Program-made: the position numbers and the translations under genes
The notes under the pieces: generated by a model
Told to the model about the DNA's origin: nothing
Databases searched by the model: none
Seen by the model: only the letters and a program-made list of their open reading frames with translations
In this document: piece after piece, positions 1 to 10,098 of the stretch
Position numbering within the stretch: the first letter of the stretch is position 1
Layout: each line of letters opens with the position of its first letter
Origin: Bisporella sp. PMI_857
Taxonomy: Eukaryota > Ascomycota > Leotiomycetes > Helotiales > Helotiaceae
DNA: 64,000 nucleotides
Direction of reading: 5' to 3'
NCBI GenBank assembly: GCA_021307315.1
Contig: JAJSPD010000056.1
Span: 1-64,000 of the forward strand

Positions 1-288
1 CAGTTGTATTCTTTTCAATAAACGTCGCTGATAGTCCTGGTAAGCAGCTCGACCCGGTGCTGGCTCTTTTTCTTTTCTCTTGACTATGTTTCATGCTTTT
101 GCAACTATAAAGGCGGTTTTGCACGTTTTCTCCCAAGTAGCGAACGTGTCTTCTGTAAGAATGTGGATTTTGCTATAGTTCGAATTGTAGAATTTATGGT
201 CGGCTGGGGCATTTGACGAGGTTGATTGCTGTACGGAAGACATGCTGGCCGGGCTCATGACCTGTCGGAAATAGAATCTATCGTGCAA
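1..288 (-). pseudogene. Ty1/copia gag N-terminus relic
   Basis: The minus strand encodes a gag-like start of a Ty1/copia element. The segment TWEKTCKTAFIVAKA matches the conserved 'W..TC..A.IVA.AW.IV' start of copia-type gag. A TGA at 91-93 stands where a tryptophan codon is expected. The same frame then continues to the window edge with EKEPAPGRAAYQDYQRR, also typical of this region. The element is broken and runs out of the window. An LTR-like fragment lies just upstream at 302-445 in the same orientation, which fits a 5' LTR followed by gag. The family call rests on recalled motif similarity only. Confidence 0.6.
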
Positions 289-301
289 GGAAGCAATTGG
301 A

Positions 302-445
302 GGATCTGCTAGGGTATCACTGCGATAGAGTACGGGCTTGCAAGCTGTGTTACAGATGATGATACTATCTACAGTTCTAAGCCGTCAAATGGGGGAAGAG
401 GTTTTCTAGCTCCTTGGTCTACCTTACGTAAGCCGATTCCTGACA
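302..445 (-). repeat. LTR-like fragment, copy 1 of a dispersed family
   Basis: On the minus strand this begins TGTCAGGAATCGGCTTACGT and includes ATCTGTAACA about 98 bases in, a TG...CA boundary typical of LTRs. Similarity continues for about 45 bases beyond that point. Related copies are at 17635-17779 and 28419-28563, with a degenerate trace near 62445. Its place immediately upstream of the gag relic suggests the 5' LTR and leader of the copia element. No target-site duplication was found. Confidence 0.55.
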
Positions 446-793
446 ACCGGGTCCAATACACTGACTCCGGGGGTCAGTGTATTGGGGCACCTGACAACCT
501 CCCACAGTCGAGGTCTCAAACTTTTCTTTAGTGTAGAGGCAGTTAAAGGGTTCAAATTTTGGTGGTCAGACAAGAAGGATTTGCAATTTAATTGTCACCT
601 CTAGGAGGAGATAAATACTAAGCAATGTATTAAGATTAACAGACGTACATTCGGTACAAATAATGGAAATGAATCTTCAACCGATAATTATAGCAAAAAG
701 AGTGTTCTATTTGTGTGACTTATCGAACGTTTGAAGGCCCAGACTAATAACGCAGTTAGCTGTCTCTTTTTAACAGAAAAAAGCAATAAGAAC
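446..793. other. Intergenic, contains a perfect hairpin
   Basis: No gene is recognised. A 13-base perfect inverted repeat lies at 453-465 and 473-485 (CCAATACACTGAC and its complement) around a 7-base loop. It sits 8 bases outside the LTR-like fragment. The rest is moderately AT-rich with no clear signal. Confidence 0.5.
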
Positions 794-1483
794 TTACTGT
801 GAGGTGAGAAATCTTATTAGCTCAAGTGTATCGTCAATCTCTCCTTCACGAGCGATTGTAGGACCAAGCCTTGTGTAAAAACGCTGCTCAAATTTCTCGG
901 GCCAGAAGCCTGAGTATTCAAAATCGATGATAGCATTAATTTTCAATGTTTTTGGGTCCACGATAACGTTTTGTTGGTAGATATCCATGTGGTAGAAAAC
1001 ATATGTATAGTCCTTGGTCGGTATGTTCCACACTTCGTTTTCTATCTTTCTTATGACACGGCAAGGAGGGATAATGATGCCCGATGGTCCACCGATCTTG
1101 TTCGATTTTAGATTATGCATTGTTGAAAGATGGATCTCAATCTCCTTCCCAACTAGCCGCTTTTGATCCTCACTCAGTTTGGACATACAGACTCCTTTCA
1201 CGTATTCCATAGCAATATAGTAAGCGCCATCATGTTCGAAATGGTGGTATAATTGCGGAACGGGAACATTTGTGGATTCCCGAACAAATATCAGACTCTC
1301 TGCCTCGTTCCTTAATCTTTCCTTTGGAAGTTTCGGTACATATAATCCGTTAATGCCCGTCCGATACTCTGATTCTCGTAGGCTCCTCCTGACAAAGATG
1401 CCCGCCTTCTTATAGTATTTCCTCTCAAATGAGCTACCAAAACATCCCTCCTCGCTCACGATGCTCTGTCGAATATTATCCAA
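794..1483 (-). CDS. APH-family phosphotransferase (kinase-like)
   Basis: The protein is an aminoglycoside/choline-kinase-like phosphotransferase of the type common in ascomycetes; the substrate is unknown. The catalytic HxDxxxxN motif is present as HMDIYQQN, followed by the metal-binding aspartate in IIDFEYSGFWP (most relatives have DWE). The N-terminal lobe carries GSSFERKYYKK and EAESLIFVRESTNVPVP, as in relatives. The first codon of this frame is TTG, and the conserved frame continues upstream to about 1584 with recognisable family sequence (LTVPLPSGIEPGQARLQTLT) but no ATG. The true start is therefore in an unseen upstream exon or has been lost. The 3' end is a normal TGA. Confidence 0.7.
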   Translation of the reverse strand: MDNIRQSIVSEEGCFGSSFERKYYKKAGIFVRRSLRESEYRTGINGLYVPKLPKERLRNEAESLIFVRESTNVPVPQLYHHFEHDGAYYIAMEYVKGVCMSKLSEDQKRLVGKEIEIHLSTMHNLKSNKIGGPSGIIIPPCRVIRKIENEVWNIPTKDYTYVFYHMDIYQQNVIVDPKTLKINAIIDFEYSGFWPEKFEQRFYTRLGPTIAREGEIDDTLELIRFLTSQ

Positions 1484-1586
1484 TGTAAGTGTCTGTAGTC
1501 GTGCTTGTCCAGGTTCGATTCCCGATGGTAATGGTACTGTAAGATGCCCACTCTCACAGACCTGACGGTTCCAGACAGTTCTACAT

Positions 1587-2085
1587 CACGTATCCACAAA
1601 ACATGATGAATGATTCATTCATTCATTTATTTGAATGACTACAAAGCATGGCGAATGCTCATTCAATTATGTTAGGATTTTGAGGATCCAGGTAGCTGAT
1701 ATGTCTCTCTGACTAAGCGGAGAACGCTAGCGCTGAAGACTTTTCACACACACACATTGCTAGAATAGAGGAACACGTGTATGCAATAGAGAGAACAATA
1801 GAGAGCCTGTTGGCATCCCCCCAACTCCTTCTGAATATCATTGTGTATTTCACGTTCTATCAACCGTGCATGAATTTTCGTGCCACAGCAGCTGTTGGTA
1901 CAGGTCTTACCTTCCACGGGGCAAAAGGCGTAGCTCTACTTTGTAGGCCATGCTCTTGCTCTTAATGGATATGGTAATAATTGTTGTTGTATTAGGTTCT
2001 ACTCTAGATTCTACAAAATGGGGGTTGTGCGGACCACGTGACCTGGTGAGCCATACGCGGATCCGTAAACCCCTACTTCCTACAG
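1587..2085. other. Intergenic, no gene seen
   Basis: This stretch contains a short ATTC-rich tract near 1611-1630 and a CA-dinucleotide run near 1746. Possible 3' splice-like sequence (CTACTTCCTACAG) ends at 2085, immediately before the chromodomain relic. I see no other coding signal. Confidence 0.4.
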
Positions 2086-2332
2086 ATAGTTGAGGACGAG
2101 AAACACTATAAGGCGAAATGGGAGGACACGTGGATGCCTGAGTTTGAGCCTGCTGGTGCAAAAAAGCTGATAGATGAGTTCGAGGCGAAGCTTCGAAATG
2201 CACAAGGCAGGGTAGAGAGGGACGGCGGAACCGGCCCGAAGCAGAAAATCATCTGGGCATTCGACTATCCAAATGCGCGTGGTGGGGAGGACCACAAATA
2301 AGTCATGTGGCCGACCTCGGAAGCAAAAGTGA
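2086..2332 (+). pseudogene. Chromodomain plus AT-hook protein relic
   Basis: Translation from 2086 gives EDEKHYKAKWEDTWMPEFEP and then AKKLIDEFEAKL. This matches the second half of a chromodomain (Y.VKWEDTWEPE...L..A..LI.EF). The frame ends in TAA at 2299-2301. One base over, the sequence reads KSCGRPRKQK and a stop: a GRP-core AT-hook of the kind that follows chromodomains in some fungal proteins. The aromatic-cage N-terminal half of the domain is absent. The shift between domain and AT-hook, and the lack of an upstream exon, indicate a decayed gene. A chromodomain from a retroelement integrase is the alternative. Confidence 0.5.
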
Positions 2333-2756
2333 GGCGGTACAGCTTCCTCAAACACACCAAGAGCGGGTCACGTCATGTACTGTATGCTGCCATTTATTCC
2401 TCGACAAATAAAGATCTGCCCGTGGAAGTTAAATGTATTTAAGGAACCTAGTTAGTCTTCATAAGGCTAAGACGTGTGTAATACGTATCTTCCCAAGCAT
2501 CATCGATTGTCCTTGCTCTTAATGGTTCACGATCTACTTGTCGAAAAGTCCTGCTTCACTTTCTTAGCGCCATAAACTCTTACTAGCCCATCAAAGAGTT
2601 TTTTTTTTTTTTGTATAATCTTAGATCACCTCTCTCTAATTTGGCTCTTTGATTTATATTCCGGCGATGTATGTTTAATCTAGGTTATAATATAGCCCCT
2701 ATCCTATCAGCAATATCTAGGATATCTCAAAAAGTTACCGCTGACTACGTAAAAGT
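2333..2756. other. Intergenic, no gene seen
   Basis: AT-rich spacer with a T12 run near 2600. It is the 3' flank of the broken HET gene. No feature was recognised. Confidence 0.4.
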
Positions 2757-5135
2757 TTATACCAGAATACCAACATATTGTTTAATCCCGTTCTCACTCC
2801 TTTCTAAGACTTCCTTATACATATCCTCTCTCATCAACCCGGCATCCCGTTCCATCATCCCCATCATATCGTTATAACTAACATTGAATATAATATCCCA
2901 AGCGCCTATCCTTTCAAACCACCCTTTCGGTTTCCTTTGTACTGCGGTTACTATTATTCCTGTCATGGCATCGACTTCCTTGACTTTTTGATGATATACT
3001 CTGTTACTACTTATATCTCTGATTATAGGCAGAAAATACTTGTTGTCAAAGTTATTTGTCTTTCCCTGATCATAGACAATATATCCAAAGCCTTGAATAG
3101 AGAAGGGTTTGTTTCCATTGAGAACGGTGTATGACTTTTCCGAGAAGCCATATTTATGCTCATGGAAATCATGGCTTTCCGTAAGCGCATCCATGACAGA
3201 AGCAAATATCATTGGCCCGCATTTGAATGTTAAAGTGGCATCCTGTACTTGTCCAAATGAGTCTGTACCCAAATACTGCACATCAACATTAATCACTTTC
3301 ATTACCTTGTCATATTCTCCGTCCAAACTGGCGCGGATGCCAGCGAAGTGCCAAAGATTATAGCGGATAGGACAGAAAGTAAATGCCCACGACCAACCAA
3401 GGGCAATGCACACCCCCCTTTTCTTCTCTTCCACTTCCTTCACTATTTCGCTATCCCAAGATCGCACTACTATCCAACAAAGCGCCCTCTCCAACATAGT
3501 TTTCCACAGCCCGGCAATATACTCTTTCTTCGATTTGGCGGCGAACAGCCGCACCACACCACTCAGTGCCACAAATTTATCTTTCTCAAATGATAATTGA
3601 CCTTGCGAATAACGCTCCACGATCCGCGGCCAGGCTTTGAAGTCGATCTGTCGCGGAAAGTCGAATTCGAAGTTTTAAAAGCTCCGGCTACTACTTTGCC
3701 ATATTTCACACGTAGTATGGTGGCGACACTCGAAAAACATTTGTTCACTCGTAAAATGTAGTGTCCTTGGGGCAAGATATCTCTCCTGAAATGCCCATGC
3801 TCTCCTTGTCAGTGGCGCTTGCGTCAAGCATCTTTTGTAAGTCTCCAAAGGCTGTGCAGCGTGAGAGTCACAATTTGATAATTCGTATGTTTTACCTGTA
3901 TTAGTAGTTGCGTAACTGCGCGACACAACTGAAATCGGCCGTGAAACGAAGAGCCCGTGCGAGCCATCGGAAGCGTGCGTGGCAGCCAGGTTGACCGTGC
4001 TGTTGCCATAGACGTGGGCCATCTGAAAGGACTCTGCAGACCAGTCGGAGGGAGAGTCTTGGATGATACATAATGAATCTATCCAAAGATACTTAAGGCC
4101 CAAAGTTTGTGTAGCGATAATAGCGTCTTGGAAAGTTTTGCAAAGCTTTTCGATTGGGATGGTATTTTTGAAAGATGGTAAAGTATCTTGCTTGAGCTGG
4201 AGGATTTGAAGCGCGCCCCAGCAATAAAATAACGTGGCGTATGCGGGAGTGATTTCAAGTTCCTGGGCACTGCGAAGTCTAACATGGTCCCCAGAGAGCT
4301 CGAGAAGTCGAGTTAGGGCTTTAACGTTTGGCGTGACAGCTGAACATTCTGAATGCTCATTTTGGCATTTCTCAATCCAGCTTTTAGCCAGAAAAAGAGA
4401 ACTCCTCGATCCTGTTGAAAGCTCAACTTTCGATACTAGCATCGGCGATATCTCTCTCAACTGGAGCAAAGCGTCGTATAGCTTGCCGCCTAAATATAGG
4501 TCAATACCAAGTACAACCTCAAGCTTTATTCCTCCTTCCAGCGAGAGTACCTCGGAGATCATAACATGCATGTTAATTGTCCGCCATGGGTAATATCTCA
4601 ATTTCTTTCTTAATAACTCGTCGATGCCGTTCTGCATGAGCTGGCTAAACGCCGGCGACGCAGCTTTCATTTCATCGACCAAGTTCGAGCAGAGGGTGCA
4701 ACCGTTGTTTGCCGCGGCGATCCAATCCTTAGGTTTCTTGTGGAACGGGGCTCTATAGTCATGATGTTTATCATCCGAATCAACCAAGTTATTTGAGATA
4801 ACCGAATCGCTCGAACTACTAAAAATACTCATATCGTCGTATGCGCCAAGAATATCCTCAACTTGAACCCCATTATACATGTGTTTGACGCTCTCCTCTA
4901 CCTCGACTTCATCGTCTTCGTCCTCATCTCTCCTCCCTATCGGCTTATTTTCAATCTCACGCCCAAGGTGCTCCTCATCTAAGTCATCAGAATCGCCTGT
5001 CTCCCATTCACCAGACTCATTCACTTGAGGTACATTGTCACCCTTATATTTATCATCTAATATCTCATCCCAGTGGGCGAATACATAGTCGCAAACAGAG
5101 CACAGCTTTGCCGGCTGCAGGTACGAAGTTTCCAT
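2757..5135 (-). pseudogene. HET-domain protein gene with one in-frame stop
   Basis: HET proteins trigger cell death in heterokaryon incompatibility. The frame opens with ATG at 5135. It has a cysteine-rich N-terminus (CSVCDYVFAHW, NNGCTLCSNLV), an acidic low-complexity insert, and then the HET core: LFYCWGALQILQLKQDTL, KTFQDAIIATQTLGLKYLWI, DSLCIIQDSPSDW and RAWAFQERYLAPRTLHF. A TAA at 3675-3677 stops it at residue 486. The same frame resumes at once with the usual family C-terminus (RIVERYSQGQLSFEKDKFVA) and ends at 2757. Nearby GT...AG pairs do not restore the frame, so this is a nonsense mutation rather than an intron. TAA could come from CAA by a C-to-T change in a CpA context. Without the stop the protein would be about 792 residues. 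Confidence 0.85.
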
Positions 5136-6048
5136 CTTTGTGGATTGTTATGATAAGAACGAGGAGAGAAGGCATTCAGGTCGGTGTGCAGAGTGAGATT
5201 TTAGGCTGACGATGATGACTAAAAGCAGCCATGCCCTAAGCGAAGAGATTCCCCGTTCAGGAAATCCGGGGTTCCAGATACAGAATCACCTACACAAAAT
5301 TATATTAAAATAACGAGCGTGTAAGTGATTCCTTTCTTAATTTGTTATCAAATTCGTCAAATTGGAAATTGAAGCATCAGGTGTCGATTAATTGATTCAT
5401 TACGGGTTCAAGCCACCCACTGTAGGGTGGCTATCCAGCTTCAGCCCAGTTGCCGAGGCGCGCTTTACCATATTTGGCCAGAATATGCAGGATCCAACTA
5501 ATCCTAATTAGGTTAATGGTTGTCAGCTTACACGCACCCAAAAGTAGTTTTGGACAGCATCTCTTCTCTAGATCTAGAGAATATCGAGCCACGTTTGCAT
5601 AGAAGAGGCAATGGATTCAGTCATGCAATCATCTGTCCCGTCAGTAAAATACTCCGGCCCAGTACTAATGCATCAAACTTATATGGTCCTAATAGAGAAT
5701 CTATTAAATCCATCGAGAACAATGCGGCCATCTCTCCTAAAACCTCTGTTAAATTCCAATTTATCACGCAGACAGGAGCTCCCACTAAGAATGCAGCCTT
5801 GCAAAAAAAAAGTGCGGCAACATGCCATGCAGCATGTGGAAAGACAGAGAAGGAAAGACAAGTCACCCAAAAAGCTACCCGTCCTGCAGTTCTCTCTTGA
5901 AGTTCCGGACTCGGTCTTTGTAGCCTATTCTGGGCCGCTGGGTTTACCTTTTTCGTACCTTCCGAGCGAACTACATCTGTCAAATCATTCCCAATCGGAG
6001 GTCGAGCAGTCCGCTCCACCTAAAAATCACTCACGGACATTTGTTCCT
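5136..6048. other. Intergenic, no gene seen
   Basis: This is the promoter side of the broken HET gene and the upstream side of the broken Zn2Cys6 gene. A perfect short hairpin (GCCACCCACTGTAGGGTGGC) is near 5413. Open frames exist on both strands between 5520 and 6020, but none resembles a family I recognise. Confidence 0.35.
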
Positions 6049-7704
6049 ATGCCTATCGCAAAATCCAGGCCGCGAGCGAGTAAACCTAAAGTGAGGAGAC
6101 TTAAGGCTAAGACTGGGTGCGCTACATGCAAGCATGTTTTGACAGTTTCGAGGATGAGCCTCCGCGCTAACTAGTTCTAACAGAGACCGAAGAGTCAAAT
6201 GTGACGAGACCAAACCACACTGCATTCGCTGTGTAAAGTTCGGACAGACGTGCGCGTATGCCAAACCTATTCATCCTTCCAATCGTGGCGCATCAACTGT
6301 CCCTATCCGCACCCCACTTCCTGCGACCATCGCCTGCAATCCTTCTGCCTCTGTGGTTAGCAATGAGACTGAAAGTCAGTACTTTCAACTATTTTGCAAT
6401 AACATTGCTGTTGATCTATGTGGATTCTACGATTCGGGATTTTGGAAACAACTAGTTGCGCAGGAATGTCATTCGGAGCCCACCATACGACATGCTATTT
6501 TCGCTTTAGGTGCGCTGTATAGATCCTGGCAGACCTCGCTCTCGTCAACCGTGCAAATCCACATTGCAGATATAGATGACGAACATCGCTAGATAGCATT
6601 GCTTGAGCATGGCAAGGCTATTCGTTCCTTGCGGAAACGGATATCAGAAGGAATGCAAAGTCTAAGACTGGCCCTGATGTCTTGCATCCTCTTCGTCTGT
6701 TTTGAAAGCTTTCAAGGTGATTGGAAATCAGCTACCCAGCATATGTACAGTGGCCTCAGTCTGTTTCAATCTTGACAGATGAATGTCAACATAAGAAAGA
6801 ACGGTGGCCTTGGAGATTCATCTCAAATGATGGTCCCTGTCGAAGATGATATCTTTCGTGATTTCGTGCGTCTCGATTTACAAACAATCTCATTTGTTGT
6901 CTTCAATCCAATCTGTCAACATCCATTTCTAGAAAACAACGAAAAGCTTATAACAGAAACAATACCTGTAGAATTTCGGGCTCTAGATGAGGCTTAAAAT
7001 TTGCGGTTATTCCAACAAAACGCTGCTTCCGGCTTTTGAAGAAGAGCATGTCGTATACGCAGTCTGGAGTTGCCCTTGACCCAATGGATCCAGAACGAGT
7101 GGATCTCTTTTGGGTTTGTCGGCAATGGGCTAAAGCATTCAAGCCTTATTTCGAAGAAACAAAATTGGACCGCACAAGCCAAAGATATCTCGGAGCCCTT
7201 CAACTTGACATGTATTTCCGCATGTTTGAGATTTTAATCCCCACAAGTTCGAGCCAGAATGAGACGATTTATGACGATTTCATCCAACACTTTCGGTATA
7301 TAGTCTCCTCATCACGGCATCTGATTGAGAGAAGCAAGACTCGTGAGGGATTGATCGGCCCTAAGGTTCAGTTTGGAATGGGCCTAATTATGCCGTTATA
7401 TATTACAGCCATAAAGTGCCGCGACTATTCTCTGCGCCGTGAGGCAATAGCACTTCTCCAGAACTCTCCTTGTCGCAACGGAGTCTGGGATAGTGTGATT
7501 GTTGCCAAAGTTGCAGCTTGGGTTGTTACTATTGAGGAGGATGGTTGGGATTATGATGGCTGCGTTCCTGAGGAATTGCGAATAAGAGGAGGCAGCCTGA
7601 CCTTTTATATACGTAGTGGTTGGGTTATAGTAAATTGTTTGCAAGGATTAGTCTCGACGTTTGGTAGATTACGAAAAAGAACTGCAGACCTTTCAATTAG
7701 CTAA
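6049..7704 (+). pseudogene. Zn2Cys6 transcription factor, broken
   Basis: Exon 1 starts at ATG 6049 (MPIAKSRPRASKPK) and carries the first half of the zinc cluster, KTGCATCK. The second half, RRVKCDETKPHCIRCVKFGQ, follows after an intron at 6132-6183. The only splice that keeps the frame uses a GC donor (GCATGT), with GCTAAC as branch site and AACAG as acceptor. The downstream regulatory region is typical of fungal C6 factors (HAIFALGALYRSW, FVCFESFQGDWKSATQHMYSG). It is interrupted by TAG at 6590-6592 and TGA at 6773-6775, and by a one-base frameshift near 6995. After the shift the frame runs on to TAA at 7704. Stops and frameshift together mean no full-length factor can be made. Confidence 0.8.
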
Positions 7705-7887
7705 ATAAGCTAGATGGTATATAAAATACCAGCCAATTGACGAAATAGCACCGATTTCTTTGCAAATTGATAAAACAGCCAATTGACGATATGTTACCCT
7801 TTTTCTGTTTTGAGCTATTGATAACGATTATGCCTTTTCCTTACACGTTGCTCACGCCATGTGGTCAGTGAACGAGTTAGTATCGTA

Positions 7888-8027
7888 GTATTTAGTAATA
7901 TCGAGTCTCGAGACATATGAGATCGACTTTTTGATACAACGCTAGTATTAGTATAAGATATCTTGTAGAGCGCTAGTATTAGTATGGAAATCGGATCTCA
8001 TATCATATTGGCAATAATACTAAATAC
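7888..8027. repeat. Short foldback (MITE-like) sequence
   Basis: The ends are imperfect inverted repeats. GTATTTAGTAATAT at 7888 pairs with AATAATACTAAATAC at 8013-8027, and ATATGAGATCGA near 7915 pairs with TCGGATCTCATAT near 7991. Two copies of CGCTAGTATTAGTAT lie inside. Size and structure suggest a decayed MITE. I could not define a target-site duplication. Confidence 0.4.
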
Positions 8028-8605
8028 CGTGCCAAGGCTAGTTAGTCAGCTGAAATACGGCTCTGCAGCTAAAACGTACCTAAATTATCGAGGATTTTCT
8101 GCTACCCACTGTAAGAACAAAAAACTCTAATTACTCAATTATATTCGATTATAATTAGATTAGATTAGATTAGATTAGAGTATCGAAATTTTTATTAGAT
8201 TAGATTAGATTTAGAGTAGTAATCGAAAATAATTAAATTATAATCTAATAAAAGTTTTTGTAATAGATTTAATTTATTATAGAAAAAGTTATTAAAATTA
8301 ATTAAAAAGTTCCTTAATTAAGCTTTTACTAATAAGTTATTACTAACAGACTTATTAAAAATCAAAAGATTTTTGGTCGAAGCTTTATATTTGTTATACC
8401 GAAGTTGTACGGAACAAAGTTTTTCCAGAAAAAGAAAAATTAACCGAGGGAAACTTTACTTAATTAGGCTTAGCTCGGGCCGGAATAATAATTTTCCTGA
8501 TTCTAAAGCTGCTTACGTAATCATACTCTAATATACTCAAATATAATTTAATTAGTTAAATTAGATTTAGATTAGATTAGATTATTAGACTTTTCAATTA
8601 GATTA
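8028..8605. repeat. AT-rich tract with (GATTA)n pentanucleotide repeats
   Basis: A strongly AT-rich block. Runs of the pentanucleotide GATTA occur at 8153-8179, 8193-8213 and near 8564-8604, and resume after the insertion at 8778. No gene is present. The repeat and base composition resemble AT-rich, RIP-affected fungal intergenic DNA, but this is an inference. Confidence 0.6.
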
Positions 8606-8777
8606 TGTCACGGCACGCGCTGTGGATCTACAGATACAGAGGGCAACGGTGGTATCATACGAGAATCTATAGCTGAGGAAGGAAGAGGAGCTCGAGGAGA
8701 GCAAGCTATATATACACGAGGGAGCCCTAGCGGCTCGGCAGTAGGTCACGTGCCCGACCAGGGTCGGTACCGTGACA
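8606..8777. mobile_element. 172-bp TG...CA insertion, solo-LTR-like
   Basis: The element starts TGTCACGG and ends CCGTGACA, an 8-base perfect terminal inverted repeat with TG/CA ends. The 5 bases on each side are GATTA (8601-8605 and 8778-8782), as expected for an LTR target-site duplication. The host is itself a GATTA repeat, so the duplication is weak evidence. The GC-rich interior contrasts sharply with the AT-rich surroundings. It is short for an LTR; a TRIM or MITE is possible. Confidence 0.6.
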
Positions 8778-8782
8778 GATTA

Positions 8783-9589
8783 GATTAGAGTATGATAGTA
8801 TAATCTAATCTAATACTCTAATTTTTTACACTGCTGCTACCTGTCATCACCAACCTCCTTTTTTCATCACAACACCATCACCAGTATCTCTTTTTCTCTC
8901 CTTAAACGCCACTACGAGGGTTCCTGATACAATTAGAAACAAAACCATGTTATAAAAAGGGTTATACAAGGTAGCCGGCTCGCGGAAAGGCTTTCTAGGT
9001 AATAGGGTTGTTGAGCTACCATGGTTCTTGAAGCGCCAACGACCTTACGGAAATAAAAATTGACAATATTACCAGGTCCTGAGCCTTTTGGCGTTTTAGA
9101 AATTCGGAAATAAGTCGATTTTAAGTGTGAAATAGCTTATATTGGAAACATCATGCCGTCGACGGGTCGAAGTGGAAATGAGGTTGTTACAGCGCATTTT
9201 GCTACGGGCATCAAGCTTGTAACTATTGCCTTTTTTGGTTGCGAATAAACGATTTTAAGCAGTTGAAAACCCGGGCGACGATGATGGATCCTTGGAATAA
9301 CGCGCTGCATGGCTGATTCGAGTTTCGAGAAGTAAGGGATTCTCATAGCCTTGTAAATTGGCTTTGTTTTTGGTGATTTTAAGAAACGCGGCGTACAATA
9401 TTAAAGCGTTGTTTATCGGAATGAGTAGCTTTCTATGATTCAAAATTATTTGCAACAAAATCTTTTATTGCTTCTTTTGCTAACTTAATATTAGAGAAAG
9501 TATCACCGATGTGGAGCGCTATAGCTACAATGAGGTTACAAAAGAAGGATAATCGATAAAATACGAAAATTTGTTGTGCGTCAGGTGCT
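8783..9589. other. Intergenic, no gene recognised
   Basis: AT-rich at first, then mixed. Several short minus-strand frames lie between 9137 and 9636 and could be remains of a transposase, but the fragments are too short and shifted to assign. Confidence 0.3.
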
Positions 9590-10098
9590 TTAGTCTCTTG
9601 GCGCAACGTACAGGTCTTCAAAATACTTACTAACAAAACGATGGTATATGAGATATATTAGTTGTAACGACGCAAGGAGTCACGTGCTAGACAGAGGCAT
9701 ATGGGAGTGCGTGAGAAAGACTAATAGTAACTACCTTATAGGTCGTACTACGAAGGATACAAAAACATAAAGAGAAAAGCAAATGTAGAGGGTAGAAGCA
9801 TGCCTTTATATAGGCGACTCCGACTCTCCTCCGTATCGCCTTCGAAACCCCTCATACCCTGATCTTCACTCCTTATCCTTACTCCTGTTTCCTATGCCTC
9901 CTGATCTCCTGCGCTATGACTTGGGGCGATATGGCGATATCGATATGGCTCTGGAGCATACCGGTCGTTACATTAGTGTTTCTCATACACCATAGTTTTG
10001 TCGGTAAGTATCTGAAATACCACTGTTTTGCGCCAAGAGACAAATGGTGGTATATGAGATATTCGTCAAAAATAGTATGGTATTTGAGATATTTGCCG
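9590..10098. mobile_element. Foldback/MULE-like MITE copy split by a solo LTR
   Basis: After removing the LTR at 9663-9972, the two halves join into sequence closely matching 51523-51686 of the second family member: ATGGTATATGAGATATA, then GTTTCTCATACACCAT, GCGCCAAGAGACAAA and the terminal ATTTGCCG. The left half at 9590-9655 is an inverted counterpart of the right half, sharing TCTCTTGGCGCAA, ATACTTAC and ACAAAAC. The outer left end is lost or very degenerate, and one internal repeat unit seen in the second copy is missing. Confidence 0.65.
9663..9972. mobile_element. Solo LTR, 310 bp, with 5-bp target duplication
   Basis: It begins TGTAACGAC and ends GTCGTTACA, a perfect 9-base inverted repeat with TG/CA ends. 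TTAGT flanks both sides (9658-9662 and 9973-9977). A TATA-like TTTATATAGG sits inside. A truncated relative lies at 17466-17609 and shares the central segment GCGACTCCGACTCTCCTCCG. No internal retrotransposon coding sequence is attached, so this is a solo LTR left by recombination. The uninterrupted paralogue at 51523-51686 serves as an empty-site control. Confidence 0.85.

Noticed and set aside
1500..1530. tRNA T-arm-like GGTTCGATTCC
   Set aside because: It lies in the conserved upstream frame of the APH gene (GIEPGQ on the other strand), and no D-arm, anticodon arm or acceptor stem surrounds it.
9433..9636. Minus-strand frame resembling the N-terminus of a FAR1/MULE transposase
   Set aside because: Only about 25 residues look suggestive, the frame is short, and its first third is read from the foldback arm of the MITE itself.
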